A stretch of 64,000 nt of DNA from positions 1,302,001 to 1,366,000 of the forward strand of contig NZ_PHNC01000029.1 of NCBI RefSeq assembly GCF_003121295.1, written 5' to 3'. The notes below the pieces were generated by a model. It made no database searches. It was not told where the DNA came from and saw only the letters and a program-made list of their open reading frames with translations. The position numbers and the translations under genes were made by a program. Source of the stretch: Streptomyces orinoci (GTDB lineage: Bacteria; Actinomycetota; Actinomycetes; Streptomycetales; Streptomycetaceae). Positions 9,101 through 18,901 of the stretch are shown here, one piece after another (positions within the stretch are counted from its first letter, which is position 1; each line of letters opens with the position of its first letter).

Positions 9101-10603
9101 CTACCGCCGGGAGTAGTTGGGCGCCTCGACCGTCATCTGGATGTCATGCGGGTGGCTCTCCTTGAGCCCCGCGGTGGTGATCCGGACAAAGCGGCCCTTG
9201 TCCTTGAGCTCCTGGATGTTGGCGGATCCCACATAGCCCATGGAGGCCCGCAGACCGCCGATGAGCTGGTGGGCGACCGAGGCCAGCGGGCCGCGGTAGG
9301 GCACCTGGCCCTCGATGCCCTCGGGGACCAGCTTGTCCTCGGAGAGGACGTTGTCCTGGAAGTAGCGGTCCTTGGAGAAGGAACGGGCCTGGCCGCGCGA
9401 CTGCATGGCACCCAGCGAGCCCATGCCCCGGTAGGACTTGAACTGCTTGCCGTTGATGAAGACCATCTCGCCCGGCGACTCCTCGCAGCCGGCCAGCAGC
9501 GAGCCCAGCATCACGGTGTCCGCGCCGGCCGCGATGGCCTTGGCGATGTCACCGGAGTACTGCAGGCCGCCGTCGCCGATCAGCGGGACGCCCGCCGCGT
9601 GGCAGGCCTGTGCGGCCTCGTAGATGGCGGTGACCTGGGGGACGCCGATGCCGGCGACCACCCGGGTGGTGCAGATCGAGCCCGGGCCCACGCCCACCTT
9701 GACGCCGTCCACACCGGAGTCGATCAGCGCCTGGGCGCCGTCCCGGGTGGCGACATTGCCGCCGACCACATCCACATTGATGTTGGACTTCACCTTGGCG
9801 ATCATGTCCAGGATGCCCCGGCTGTGGCCATGGGCGCTGTCCACCACCAGGAAGTCCGCCCCGGCCTCGACCAGCGCCTGGGCCCGGTCGTACGCCTCGT
9901 CGCCGACGCCCACCGCGGCACCGACGATCAGCCGGCCGTCGGCATCCTTGGCGGCGTTGGGGTACTGCTCGGCCTTGACGAAGTCCTTGACCGTGATCAG
10001 GCCCTTGAGCACGCCGGAGTCGTCCACCAGCGGCAGCTTCTCGATCTTGTGGCGGCGCAGCAGCTCCATGGCGTCCTCGCCGGAGATGCCGACCTTGCCG
10101 GTGACCAGCGGCATCGGGGTCATCACCGCGCGCACCGCACGGGTGCGGTCGGTCTCGAAGGCCATATCGCGGTTGGTGACGATGCCCAGCAGCTTGCCCG
10201 CCTCATCGGTGACCGGCACCCCGCTGATCCGGAAGCGGGCGCACAGCGCGTCCGCCTCGGCCAGGGTGGCGTCCGGACGGACCGTGATCGGGTCCGAGAC
10301 CATGCCGGACTCCGAGCGCTTGACCAGATCGACCTGGTTGGCCTGGTCCTCGATGGAGAGGTTGCGGTGCAGCACACCGGCGCCGCCCTGGCGGGCCATG
10401 GCGATGGCCATCCGGGCCTCGGTGACCTTGTCCATCGCCGCGGAGAGCAGCGGAATGTTCACCCGGACGTTGCGGGAGACCCGGGAGGAGGTGTCCACCG
10501 CGTTCGGCAGGACCTCCGAGGCGCCCGGCAGCAGCAGGACGTCGTCATATGTCAGACCGAGCATCGCGAACTTCTCGGGCATTCCGTCGATGTTGTCAGT
10601 CAT
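9101..10603 (-). CDS. guaB: Inosine-5'-monophosphate dehydrogenase
   Basis: Predicted 500-aa enzyme that oxidises IMP to XMP with NAD, the committed step of GMP synthesis in the cytoplasm. The TIM barrel is interrupted by two CBS domains at about 100-215. The catalytic loop GVGPGSICTTR places the active cysteine at 311, and the flap region MGSLGAMQSRG is intact. The ATG at 10603 is used because GGAAGG precedes it and the protein then matches normal GuaB length. Its neighbour guaB3 has lost this cysteine. The sigma factor and bldM genes upstream face the same way. Confidence 0.97.
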   Translation of the reverse strand: MTDNIDGMPEKFAMLGLTYDDVLLLPGASEVLPNAVDTSSRVSRNVRVNIPLLSAAMDKVTEARMAIAMARQGGAGVLHRNLSIEDQANQVDLVKRSESGMVSDPITVRPDATLAEADALCARFRISGVPVTDEAGKLLGIVTNRDMAFETDRTRAVRAVMTPMPLVTGKVGISGEDAMELLRRHKIEKLPLVDDSGVLKGLITVKDFVKAEQYPNAAKDADGRLIVGAAVGVGDEAYDRAQALVEAGADFLVVDSAHGHSRGILDMIAKVKSNINVDVVGGNVATRDGAQALIDSGVDGVKVGVGPGSICTTRVVAGIGVPQVTAIYEAAQACHAAGVPLIGDGGLQYSGDIAKAIAAGADTVMLGSLLAGCEESPGEMVFINGKQFKSYRGMGSLGAMQSRGQARSFSKDRYFQDNVLSEDKLVPEGIEGQVPYRGPLASVAHQLIGGLRASMGYVGSANIQELKDKGRFVRITTAGLKESHPHDIQMTVEAPNYSRR

Positions 10604-10764
10604 GACACCTTCCCAGACGCGGTATTGCGGGCCGGAGGACACCCCGGGGATCCCCCTTGCCTCAGCGAGGACTCCCATGCTAACGGGCGTCCACAGGTGG
10701 CCCATTCCACGAGCGCTGAGGCCCGCATCACTTGGAGTTTTCTACCAATGGCGCCGCACGGGCC

Positions 10765-11457
10765 TCACTGCTCGGCGAGCGCCCGCAACCTGCTCAGCGC
10801 CCGGTGCTGGGCGACCCGCACCGCACCCGGCGACATCCCCAGCATCTGCCCCGTCTCCTCGGCGGTCAGCCCCACCGCCACCCTCAGCAGCACCAGCTCG
10901 CGCTGGTTCTCCGGCAGGCTGGCCAGCAGCTTCTTGGCCCACTCGGCATCGCTGCTGAGCAGCGCCCGCTCCTCCGGACCCAGGGAGTCATCCGGCTGCT
11001 CGGGCATCTCGTCGGAGGGCACGGCGGTGCTCCCCGGGTGGCGCATGGCGGCGCGCTGCAGATCGGCCACCTTGTGCGCGGCGATGGCCACCACAAAGGC
11101 CTCGAAGGGCCGCCCGGTGTCCCGGTAGCGCGGCAGCGCGCACAGCACCGCCAGGCAGACCTCCTGGGCGAGGTCGTCCACGAAGTGCCGGGCGTCCCCC
11201 GGCAGTCGCGACAGCCGGGTGCGGCAGTAGCGCAGCGCCAGCGGGTGCACCAGGGCGAGCAGATCATGGGTGGCCTGGCGGTCGCCCTCCACGGCGCGGG
11301 TGACGAGGGTGCCGATCTCCCCGGGGCCGGCGGCCACCGGGGGACTCGCCTCGTCGTTCTCGCGCATCGGTCCATGGTGCCTTGGCGCCGGAGCGTCCGC
11401 GGCATCGCGTCCGTGGTTGTGCACCGTCACGTCTTGAGCGGGTGCGCCGGCGTTCAT
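10765..11457 (-). CDS. RNA polymerase sigma factor, ECF/SigD-like (possible ShbA orthologue)
   Basis: Predicted 230-aa sigma-70 family protein. Region 2 runs around DLAQEVCLAVLCALPRYRD with an AHKVADLQRAAMR segment, and region 4 ends in a helix-turn-helix (TAEETGQMLGMSPGAVRVAQ). Its place between guaB and bldM matches the Streptomyces sigma factor known as SigD/ShbA, reported in S. griseus to drive hrdB; orthology here is inferred from context. The start at 11457 has a strong GGGAGGG site. A shorter form from ATG 11367 (200 aa) is possible. No anti-sigma gene is adjacent. Confidence 0.85.
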   Translation of the reverse strand: MNAGAPAQDVTVHNHGRDAADAPAPRHHGPMRENDEASPPVAAGPGEIGTLVTRAVEGDRQATHDLLALVHPLALRYCRTRLSRLPGDARHFVDDLAQEVCLAVLCALPRYRDTGRPFEAFVVAIAAHKVADLQRAAMRHPGSTAVPSDEMPEQPDDSLGPEERALLSSDAEWAKKLLASLPENQRELVLLRVAVGLTAEETGQMLGMSPGAVRVAQHRALSRLRALAEQ

Positions 11458-11631
11458 CTCCCGCGCCCTCCCATCACGCCCGACCGAGCCGTCCCCGAGG
11501 AACTCCATAGCTCAAGGATGCGGCAGCGCGCGGGAAACGTGCAGCGGGCCGGGGAGCGACGGCGCATCGCCCCGCCCGCCCCAGGGCGAGCGGGGTGCGT
11601 CAATCCCCCACAGCACCGCACGTCACGGCGC

Positions 11632-12243
11632 CTAGCGGACCAGGCCCCAGCGGAAGCCGAGCGCCACGGCGTGGGCCCGGTCGGAAGCTCCGAGCTTTTT
11701 GAACAGCCGCCGGGCGTGCGTCTTGACGGTGTCCTCGGAGAGGAACAGCTCACGGCCGATCTCGGCGTTGGAGCGGCCGTGGCTCATGCCCTCCAGCACC
11801 TGGATCTCCCGCGCGGTGAGGGTGGGCGCGGCGCCCATCTCGGCCGAGCGCAGCCGGCGGGGCGCCAGCCGCCAGGTCGGGTCGGCCAGCGCCTGGGTGA
11901 CGGTGGCCCGCAGCTCGGCGCGCGAGGCGTCCTTGTGCAGATAGCCGCGGGCTCCGGCGGCGACGGCCAGGGCCACCCCGTCGAGGTCCTCGGCCACGGT
12001 GAGCATGATGATGCGGGCGCCGGGATCCGCGGAGAGCAGCCGCCGGACGGTCTCCACTCCGCCCAGGCCGGGCATGCGTACGTCCATGAGAATGAGATCC
12101 GAGCGATCGGCGCCCCAGCGGCGGAGGACTTCCTCGCCGTTGGCCGCCGTCGTCACGCGCTCGACGCCGGGCACTGTCGCCACCGCACGACGGAGCGCCT
12201 CTCGGGCAAGCGGGGAGTCGTCGCAGACGAGGACGGAAGTCAT
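11632..12243 (-). CDS. bldM: Developmental response regulator BldM
   Basis: Predicted 203-aa protein with an N-terminal receiver domain (acidic pair D8-D9, D54 in LILMDVRMPG) and a C-terminal LuxR-type helix-turn-helix (SNAEIGRELFLSEDTVKTHAR). BldM controls aerial hyphae formation as a homodimer and late sporulation genes as a heterodimer with WhiI; that is established for Streptomyces. No partner kinase lies nearby, which fits an orphan regulator. The ATG at 12243 has a GGAGG site and gives the length of known BldM. An in-frame upstream ATG is ignored. A BldN-type promoter is visible about 135 bp upstream. Confidence 0.96.
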   Translation of the reverse strand: MTSVLVCDDSPLAREALRRAVATVPGVERVTTAANGEEVLRRWGADRSDLILMDVRMPGLGGVETVRRLLSADPGARIIMLTVAEDLDGVALAVAAGARGYLHKDASRAELRATVTQALADPTWRLAPRRLRSAEMGAAPTLTAREIQVLEGMSHGRSNAEIGRELFLSEDTVKTHARRLFKKLGASDRAHAVALGFRWGLVR

Positions 12244-12649
12244 GGCCGTCCTCCGCAGCTGATGCGCGTCACCTTGAGCCTCCAGGCTGGTACTGATCGT
12301 CACCTGCGCGATTGGCGAGCGCGGACCGCCTCGGACATCCGCCGGCCGCTGCGATCACCAACCGCCTCCGCCCTCTCAACGACGGTCACCCGAAAGAGTT
12401 ACGGGCTTGGTCGGCCATGTTCGGCACTCTACGTGAGGGCACGGACACGGAGCAGGGCGCACCGGGGGCGCTCGCCACGCCGTTCGAGTCATGCACCGTT
12501 TGCCTGCTTGGACCCGTTTTTCTTCGCATTTCCCGGAGACTGCCGCTAGATTCGCAAATGAGTCATATTTTCTGCTCATACGGAAACAGATCGCGGCAAC
12601 AGATCAACTGACGGTTCGCATCAACGAGTTCGTATCGAGGGGACAAGTC
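12244..12649. promoter_or_regulatory. Divergent intergenic region between bldM and whiD
   Basis: This 406-bp gap holds no convincing gene. The bldM side contains a predicted BldN-type promoter (described separately). The whiD side is locally AT-richer (about 12535-12600), consistent with promoter DNA, but I cannot assign a -35/-10 pair there. The whiD ribosome site GAGGGG sits at its right end. Confidence 0.6.
12378..12403 (-). promoter_or_regulatory. Predicted sigma-BldN-type promoter of bldM
   Basis: On the minus strand, CGTAAC (12403-12398) and CGTT (12381-12378) are separated by exactly 16 bases. This is the AAC/CGT type expected for an ECF sigma factor. bldM is a known BldN target in Streptomyces. 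The implied leader is about 130 bases. Assigned by eye, not by matrix search. Confidence 0.55.
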
Positions 12650-12973
12650 ATGGCAGATTTCTCCCGCCTTCCCGGCCCCAACGCCGACCTGTGGGACTGG
12701 CAGCTGCTCGCGGCCTGCCGGGGTGTGGACAGCTCGCTGTTCTTCCACCCCGAGGGCGAGCGCGGCGCGGCGCGCAGCGCACGCGAGACCTCGGCGAAGG
12801 AAGTGTGCATGCGGTGCCCGGTACGCGCGGAGTGCGCGGCTCATGCCCTGGCGGTCCGCGAACCGTACGGAGTGTGGGGCGGACTCACCGAGGACGAGCG
12901 CGAGGAGCTGATGGGGCGCGCCCGCCACCGGCCCATCTCGGCGGCCGGAGCGGCCGGGACCATGAGCGCCTGA
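12650..12973 (+). CDS. whiD: WhiB-like iron-sulfur regulator WhiD
   Basis: Predicted 107-aa Wbl protein. Four cysteines C23, C53, C56 and C62 fit a [4Fe-4S] ligand set, and GVWGG is at 74-78. The sequence following MADFSRLPGPNADLWDWQL identifies it as WhiD, needed for spore maturation and known to bind the C-terminal region of the principal sigma factor. The ATG at 12650 has GAGGGG upstream. The open frame extends 53 codons further upstream, but that part is not Wbl-like. The gene diverges from bldM, as in other Streptomyces. Confidence 0.96.
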   Translation: MADFSRLPGPNADLWDWQLLAACRGVDSSLFFHPEGERGAARSARETSAKEVCMRCPVRAECAAHALAVREPYGVWGGLTEDEREELMGRARHRPISAAGAAGTMSA

Positions 12974-13036
12974 CCTCGCCGCACCTGCCTGAATAAACGT
13001 TTCTTCGAGACCCGGCCGCCCCGCCCGGCCCGGCGC

Positions 13037-13945
13037 TCAGCGCCCGGCCGCCGCCGCGAGCCGGTCCAGCATGGCCCCGACCGCCGGGACCCGGGCCAGG
13101 TCCGGCAGCGTCAGGGCCACGATCTCGCGCTGCACCAGCGGCTCCACCGCCACCGTCCGGATCCCCTTGGGACGTACCGACTCCAGCGCCAGCTCCGGCA
13201 TCACGGCCACCCCCAGACCGGCTCCCACCAGCCCGAAGACCGCCGGATAGTCATCGGTGGCGAAGTCGATGCGCGGGGTGAAGCCGGCGCTCTCGCACAC
13301 CTCCACCAGATGCCGCCGGCAGCGCGGGCAGCCGGCGATCCAGGGCTCCGCGGCCAGCTCCGCTATGCCGACCCGGTCCGCGCCGGCCAGCGGGTGCTCC
13401 TCGGGCACCACCCCGATCAGCCGGTCGGTGAGCAGCGGCCGGACCACCAGATCCGCCCACTCGGCACCGGCCGGGTCGGCCCCGCGCACCTCGGGGTAGC
13501 GGAAGGCCAGGGCAATCTCGCAGTCGCCGGAGCGCAGCATCTCCACCGAGCGCGGCGGCTCGGCCTCCACCAGGGAGACCCGGGTGCCGGGATGCCCGGC
13601 CCGCATCGCCGCCAGCGCCCCGGGCACCAGGGTGGAGCTGCCGCTGGGGAAGGACACCAGCCGCACCCGGCCCGCCCGCAGCCCGGCGATGGCGGCGATC
13701 TCCTCCTCGGCGGCGGTCAGCCCGGCCAGGATCCCGGCGGCGTGCCGCACCAGGGCCTCGCCGGCCTCGGTCAGCCGCATCTCCCGGCCGGTGCGGATCA
13801 GCAGCGGGGTGCCGGTGGACTGCTCCAGGGCCTTCATCTGCTGGCTGACCGCGGGCTGGGTGCAGCCCAGCTCCCGGGCGGCGGCGGAGAACGAACCGCT
13901 GGCGGCCACCGCGCGCAGCACCCTGAGATGACGAGCCTCGATCAT
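13037..13945 (-). CDS. LysR-family transcriptional regulator
   Basis: Predicted 302-aa regulator. The N-terminal winged helix-turn-helix occupies about residues 1-60 (FSAAARELGCTQPAVSQQMK). The rest is a periplasmic-binding-like LysR substrate domain. An AGCPRCRRHLVEVC segment contributes three closely spaced cysteines in that domain, which might sense metal or redox state. The start at ATG 13945 is standard for this subfamily, although the ribosome site is weak. It diverges from the MOSC gene 82 bp away, and regulation of that gene is the likely role. The whiD gene converges with it across 63 bp. Confidence 0.88.
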   Translation of the reverse strand: MIEARHLRVLRAVAASGSFSAAARELGCTQPAVSQQMKALEQSTGTPLLIRTGREMRLTEAGEALVRHAAGILAGLTAAEEEIAAIAGLRAGRVRLVSFPSGSSTLVPGALAAMRAGHPGTRVSLVEAEPPRSVEMLRSGDCEIALAFRYPEVRGADPAGAEWADLVVRPLLTDRLIGVVPEEHPLAGADRVGIAELAAEPWIAGCPRCRRHLVEVCESAGFTPRIDFATDDYPAVFGLVGAGLGVAVMPELALESVRPKGIRTVAVEPLVQREIVALTLPDLARVPAVGAMLDRLAAAAGR

Positions 13946-14026
13946 GAAACCAAGCATAAGCGCTGCTTGGGGCCGATGGACGATAATCGCTGGACCCTTT
14001 GAGTTACGCCCGCCTACGCTTCGGTT

Positions 14027-14722
14027 ATGCGCATCCTCTCCGTGAACATCGGCTCGGCCACCACGGTGGACGACCGCCCCGGCCACCCCGGTGAGTTCAC
14101 CGGCGGCCTGGCCACCGGCATCGACAAGCGCCCCGTCCAGGGGCCGGTGGCGGTGGCCGCCCCCGGCCCCAAGGGCATCGCGGGCAGCGGGCTGGCGGGG
14201 GACGAGGTGATTCTGCGGCACCACCACGGCGGGGACGACCAGGCGGTCTATGCCTTTGCCCGGGAGGATCTGGACTTCTGGGAGCGGGAGTTGGGGCGCG
14301 CCCTGCCGCCGGGCTCCTTCGGCGAGAACCTCACCACCACCGGCATCGATGTCAACGGCGGCCGGATCGGGGAACGTTGGCGGATAGGCGAGCGGCTGCT
14401 GCTGGAGGTCACCTCGCCGCGCATCCCCTGCCGGACCTTCGGCGACTGGCTGCGGGAGTCGGGCTGGATCAAGCGGTTCACCCAAGCCGCCGCGCCCGGG
14501 GCGTACTTGCGGGTGATCGAGCCGGGAGAGGTCCGTGCGGGTGATCCGGTGACGGTGGTGCACCGGCCCGCCCATGAGGTCAGCATCGCCTTCGCCTTCC
14601 GGGCCCAGACCACCGAGCGGGCGCTGCTGCCCCGGGTTCTGGCGGCCGGGGACGGGCTCCATCCCGAGCTGCGGAGCAAGGCGCTGGCCCATCAGGCGGG
14701 TCAGGGTTCCATAGAAGGCTGA
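14027..14722 (+). CDS. MOSC domain-containing protein
   Basis: Predicted 231-aa MOSC (molybdenum cofactor sulfurase C-terminal) protein similar to the stand-alone YiiM group. It has GSFGENLTTTG, the conserved cysteine in SPRIPCRTFGDW, and a C-terminal helical part. YiiM-type proteins reduce N-hydroxylated compounds using molybdenum cofactor; substrate here is unknown. The gene is divergent from a LysR regulator and may be controlled by it. The downstream SDR gene follows by 44 bp in the same direction and could be co-transcribed. Confidence 0.88.
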   Translation: MRILSVNIGSATTVDDRPGHPGEFTGGLATGIDKRPVQGPVAVAAPGPKGIAGSGLAGDEVILRHHHGGDDQAVYAFAREDLDFWERELGRALPPGSFGENLTTTGIDVNGGRIGERWRIGERLLLEVTSPRIPCRTFGDWLRESGWIKRFTQAAAPGAYLRVIEPGEVRAGDPVTVVHRPAHEVSIAFAFRAQTTERALLPRVLAAGDGLHPELRSKALAHQAGQGSIEG

Positions 14723-14766
14723 AACCTCCGCGACCACGGCGGCCTCCCGGGCACTAACGTTCCGGC

Positions 14767-15540
14767 ATGACCACTGCACTGATCACGGGCGCGACGGCCG
14801 GCATCGGCGCGGCCTTCGCACGACGGCTGGCCGCCGACGGGCATGACCTGGTTCTGGTCGCCCGGGACGAGAAGCGGCTGCATGAGCACGCCACCGAACT
14901 CCACGACCGGCACCGGGTGGAGGCCGAGGTACTGCGGGCGGACCTCTCCCGGGAGGAGGGGATCGCCGCGGTGGAGGCCAGGCTCTCGGACCGCAAACGC
15001 CCGGTGGACCTGCTGGTCAACAATGCCGGCTTCGGCAACAAGGGCCGTTTCCTGGAGGTTTCGGTCGCCGATGAGCTGACCATGCTGCGGGTGCACTGCG
15101 AGGCGGTGCTCCGGCTGACCATGGCGGCGGCCGGCGGAATGCGGGAGCGGCGGCGCGGCGGAGTGGTCAATGTGGCCTCGGTGGCGGCCTTTGTGCCGCG
15201 CGGGACGTACGGGGCCAGCAAGGCGTGGGTGGTGCAGTTCACCCAGGGTGCCGCGCGGGATCTGGCGGGCAGCGGGGTGCGGCTGATGGCGCTGTGCCCG
15301 GGCTTTGTCCGCACCGAGTTCCACCAGCGGGCGGGGATGGGGACGGAGAACATCCCCGGCTGGATGTGGCTGGACGCCGACCGGCTGGTGGACGCCGCGC
15401 TCAAGGACCTGGCCCGCGGCAAGTCGCTGTCCATTCCGGACCCCCGCTACAAGGCGCTGACCGGTCTGTCCAAGCTGGTGCCGCGTGGGGCGCTGGGCCG
15501 GGTGTCCTCCACCACCGGCCGCAAGTACGGCCCCAGCTGA
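14767..15540 (+). CDS. SDR-family NAD(P)-dependent oxidoreductase
   Basis: Predicted 257-aa short-chain dehydrogenase of the classical type. The cofactor motif TGATAGIG spans 7-14, NNAG is at 85-88, and the catalytic residues Ser138, Tyr148 and Lys152 (YGASK) are all present. CPGFVRTEFH is typical of the DltE-like branch. The substrate cannot be told. The gene lies downstream of the MOSC gene and ends at a strong bidirectional hairpin before groEL1. Confidence 0.92.
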   Translation: MTTALITGATAGIGAAFARRLAADGHDLVLVARDEKRLHEHATELHDRHRVEAEVLRADLSREEGIAAVEARLSDRKRPVDLLVNNAGFGNKGRFLEVSVADELTMLRVHCEAVLRLTMAAAGGMRERRRGGVVNVASVAAFVPRGTYGASKAWVVQFTQGAARDLAGSGVRLMALCPGFVRTEFHQRAGMGTENIPGWMWLDADRLVDAALKDLARGKSLSIPDPRYKALTGLSKLVPRGALGRVSSTTGRKYGPS

Positions 15541-15560
15541 GGCAGTTGGCACCCACGGCC

Positions 15561-15591
15561 GAGGCCCGGCCCCCAACGGGGGCCGGGCCTC
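15561..15591. terminator. Bidirectional hairpin between the SDR gene and groEL1
   Basis: A perfect 14-bp stem GAGGCCCGGCCCCC with a 3-base loop lies between convergent stop codons (15540 and 15612). It can serve both transcripts. Confidence 0.85.
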
Positions 15592-15611
15592 GGGCGGTTG
15601 ACGAACGCGCG

Positions 15612-17234
<1,623 letters not shown>

Positions 17235-17268
17235 GGGGATAGGTGTCCTTCGCCGTGTCTTAAACGAA

Positions 17269-17317
17269 CTGCGCCCCGGGCGCCCGGCTGTTTGTTACGC
17301 GGGTACCTGGGGCGCAG
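17269..17317 (-). other. Stem-loop between groES and groEL1
   Basis: A 9-bp stem CTGCGCCCC/GGGGCGCAG encloses 31 bases containing further GC-rich self-complementary segments. It lies in the 116-bp groES-groEL1 spacer. It may attenuate or process the bicistronic mRNA; this is inferred from structure alone. Confidence 0.4.
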
Positions 17318-17350
17318 AACAGCTTCGAAGTATCGAAAGCCTTGGGTGAA

Positions 17351-17659
17351 TTACTTCTCGATGATCGCGAGCACGTCGCGAGCCGAGAGAACGAGGTACT
17401 CCTCGTTCTGGTACTTCACCTCGGTGCCGCCGTACTTGCTGTAGAGAACGACGTCGCCGACCTTGACGTCGAGCGGGAGGCGCTCACCGTTCTCGAAGCG
17501 GCCCGGGCCGACGGCCAGGACAGCGCCCTCCTGGGGCTTCTCCTTGGCGGTGTCCGGAATGACCAGGCCGGAGGCCGTGGTCTGCTCGGCGTCCAGCGGC
17601 TGGACCACGATGCGGTCCTCGAGCGGCTTGATGGCAACCTTGGAGCTGGTGGTCGTCAC
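17351..17659 (-). CDS. groES: 10-kDa co-chaperonin GroES
   Basis: Predicted 102-aa lid protein of the GroEL cage. It has the mobile loop region (QTTASGLVIPDTAKEKPQEG) and the C-terminal YLVLSARDVLAII segment. The start is GTG at 17659 with a strong GGGGGAGG site. First gene of the groES-groEL1 operon; the promoter and two CIRCE elements lie about 100-180 bp upstream. Confidence 0.97.
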   Translation of the reverse strand: MTTTSSKVAIKPLEDRIVVQPLDAEQTTASGLVIPDTAKEKPQEGAVLAVGPGRFENGERLPLDVKVGDVVLYSKYGGTEVKYQNEEYLVLSARDVLAIIEK

Positions 17660-17760
17660 GATCCGACCTCCCCCTTCGGAGATCTCACGGGGTTAACTGT
17701 CTGAGGGTGGCGACCAGGTGGATCCGTCGTCGCGGGTGCCGGACCTGCCCGTCGCTGCGT

Positions 17761-17787
17761 TTGGCACTCCCCGGTGGAGAGTGCCAA
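17761..17787 (-). promoter_or_regulatory. CIRCE operator 1 (HrcA site) of groES-groEL1
   Basis: TTGGCACTC, nine spacer bases, then GAGTGCCAA: a perfect 9-9-9 inverted repeat. It lies at and just after the predicted transcription start, suited to block initiation when HrcA binds. Confidence 0.92.
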
Positions 17788-17795
17788 CGGAAGCG

Positions 17796-17824
17796 AGACT
17801 ATGACGCGCTTAGCACTCGGTCAA
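17796..17824 (-). promoter_or_regulatory. Promoter of groES-groEL1
   Basis: On the minus strand TTGACC (17824-17819) and TAGTCT (17801-17796) are 17 bases apart, a vegetative sigma (HrdB-type) layout. The -35 box sits inside CIRCE 2, and the start site falls inside CIRCE 1. Confidence 0.7.
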
Positions 17825-17836
17825 GCGGAGTGCCAA
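17810..17836 (-). promoter_or_regulatory. CIRCE operator 2 (HrcA site) of groES-groEL1
   Basis: TTAGCACTC, nine bases, then GAGTGCCAA, with a single mismatch in the arms. It covers the -35 region. Two CIRCE copies flanking the promoter suggest tight heat-shock repression. Confidence 0.9.
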
Positions 17837-17889
17837 TTCCCAGCGAGCCGTCCGGATCCGGCGCGCGCCCCTCGGACGCCGCGCGCCCC

Positions 17890-18807
17890 TCAGACGTAGT
17901 CCTCCAGCCTGGCCACCGTGTAGCCCTGCCGCTGGATGCTGCGCAGCATGTTGCTGACCATGGTGGTCATCGAGGCGCCCTTGAGCTCATGGGGGCCGCG
18001 GAAGTGGGCCAGCACAATGTCCCCCGGGTGCAGCCCGTCGCCGGTGGCGTAGCGCATGTCGTTGATCTGCATGGTGGCCTGCCAGAGCACCACGGCCTTG
18101 ATCCCGCAGCCGCCGGCCACCGCCAGGGTGGCCTGGTTGTAGTTGCCGTACGGCGGGCGGAACAGCACCGGCCGCTTGCCCAGCCGCTTGGCCAGCCGGT
18201 CCTGCTGACCGCAGATCTCGCGCTGCTGGTCCTCCGCACTGAGAGTGCGCAGATTGGGGTGGCTGATGGTGTGGTTGTCGATGCCGTTGCCGAGCGCCCG
18301 CAGCTGCTGGAAGTAGCCATAGCCGCGCCCGGCGCGGGCTATCTGGTCGGTGAGGAACATGGTGAAGGGCAGCCTGAGGTCCTTGGTCATCTGGATGAAC
18401 CGCGGATCCTTCTCCGCCCCGTCGTCGAAGGTGACAAAGACGATCTTGTCCTTGGTCGGCACCCGCCGGACGATCTGCGGGGTGGGGCCGGTGAAGTGGT
18501 CGGTCAGCCGGGTCGCGGGCGGCTTGGGCGGCGGGGCCAGCGGCTTGTCCAGCCCCCAGCGGCGGTAGGAGTCATCGGGCGGCGCACTGTGGGCCGGTGC
18601 GGCGGTATGGGTGACGGGGGCGCCGCTCGCCGCCTTGGACGGGCCGGAGGAGCCGCCGGAGCAGCCGGCCAGCAGCCCCGCGAACAGCAGCGCGGCGGCC
18701 CCGGCCGCACCGGCCCGGACGGCGCGGCCGCGCGGGCCACGGGATATTCGCGAGCGGCGGGATATACGGGCGGTGGGCGACGGCGCGGAGGCTGCAGACA
18801 CGATCAC
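17890..18807 (-). CDS. Lipoprotein polysaccharide deacetylase (NodB domain)
   Basis: Predicted about 305-aa secreted enzyme. An Arg-rich N region and hydrophobic helix end in the lipobox LLAGC, then a Ser/Pro/Ala linker leads to a NodB domain. Catalytic motifs are visible: TFDDG (motif 1), HTISHPNL (metal-binding H...H, motif 2) and RPPYGNYN (motif 3). These enzymes remove acetyl groups from peptidoglycan or other GlcNAc polymers at the cell surface. The start is uncertain: GTG at 18807 or 18801 gives a normal signal peptide, while upstream in-frame codons overlap the divergent gene. Confidence 0.85.
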   Translation of the reverse strand: MIVSAASAPSPTARISRRSRISRGPRGRAVRAGAAGAAALLFAGLLAGCSGGSSGPSKAASGAPVTHTAAPAHSAPPDDSYRRWGLDKPLAPPPKPPATRLTDHFTGPTPQIVRRVPTKDKIVFVTFDDGAEKDPRFIQMTKDLRLPFTMFLTDQIARAGRGYGYFQQLRALGNGIDNHTISHPNLRTLSAEDQQREICGQQDRLAKRLGKRPVLFRPPYGNYNQATLAVAGGCGIKAVVLWQATMQINDMRYATGDGLHPGDIVLAHFRGPHELKGASMTTMVSNMLRSIQRQGYTVARLEDYV

Positions 18808-18901
18808 ACCACTGATTCTTGTCCAGTCGTTCGAGAAGCGCTCGGCATGGGACACCCCTCCGGGGTCCGGCCCCCGCCGCCCGCTCGGCGAGAATGAGCC
18901 C

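Noticed and set aside
7820..11128. 1102-codon open frame on the plus strand
   Set aside because: It is antisense to guaB3, guaB and the sigma factor gene. High GC keeps the opposite frame open; the product is low-complexity Gly/His/Asp-rich and has no ribosome site.
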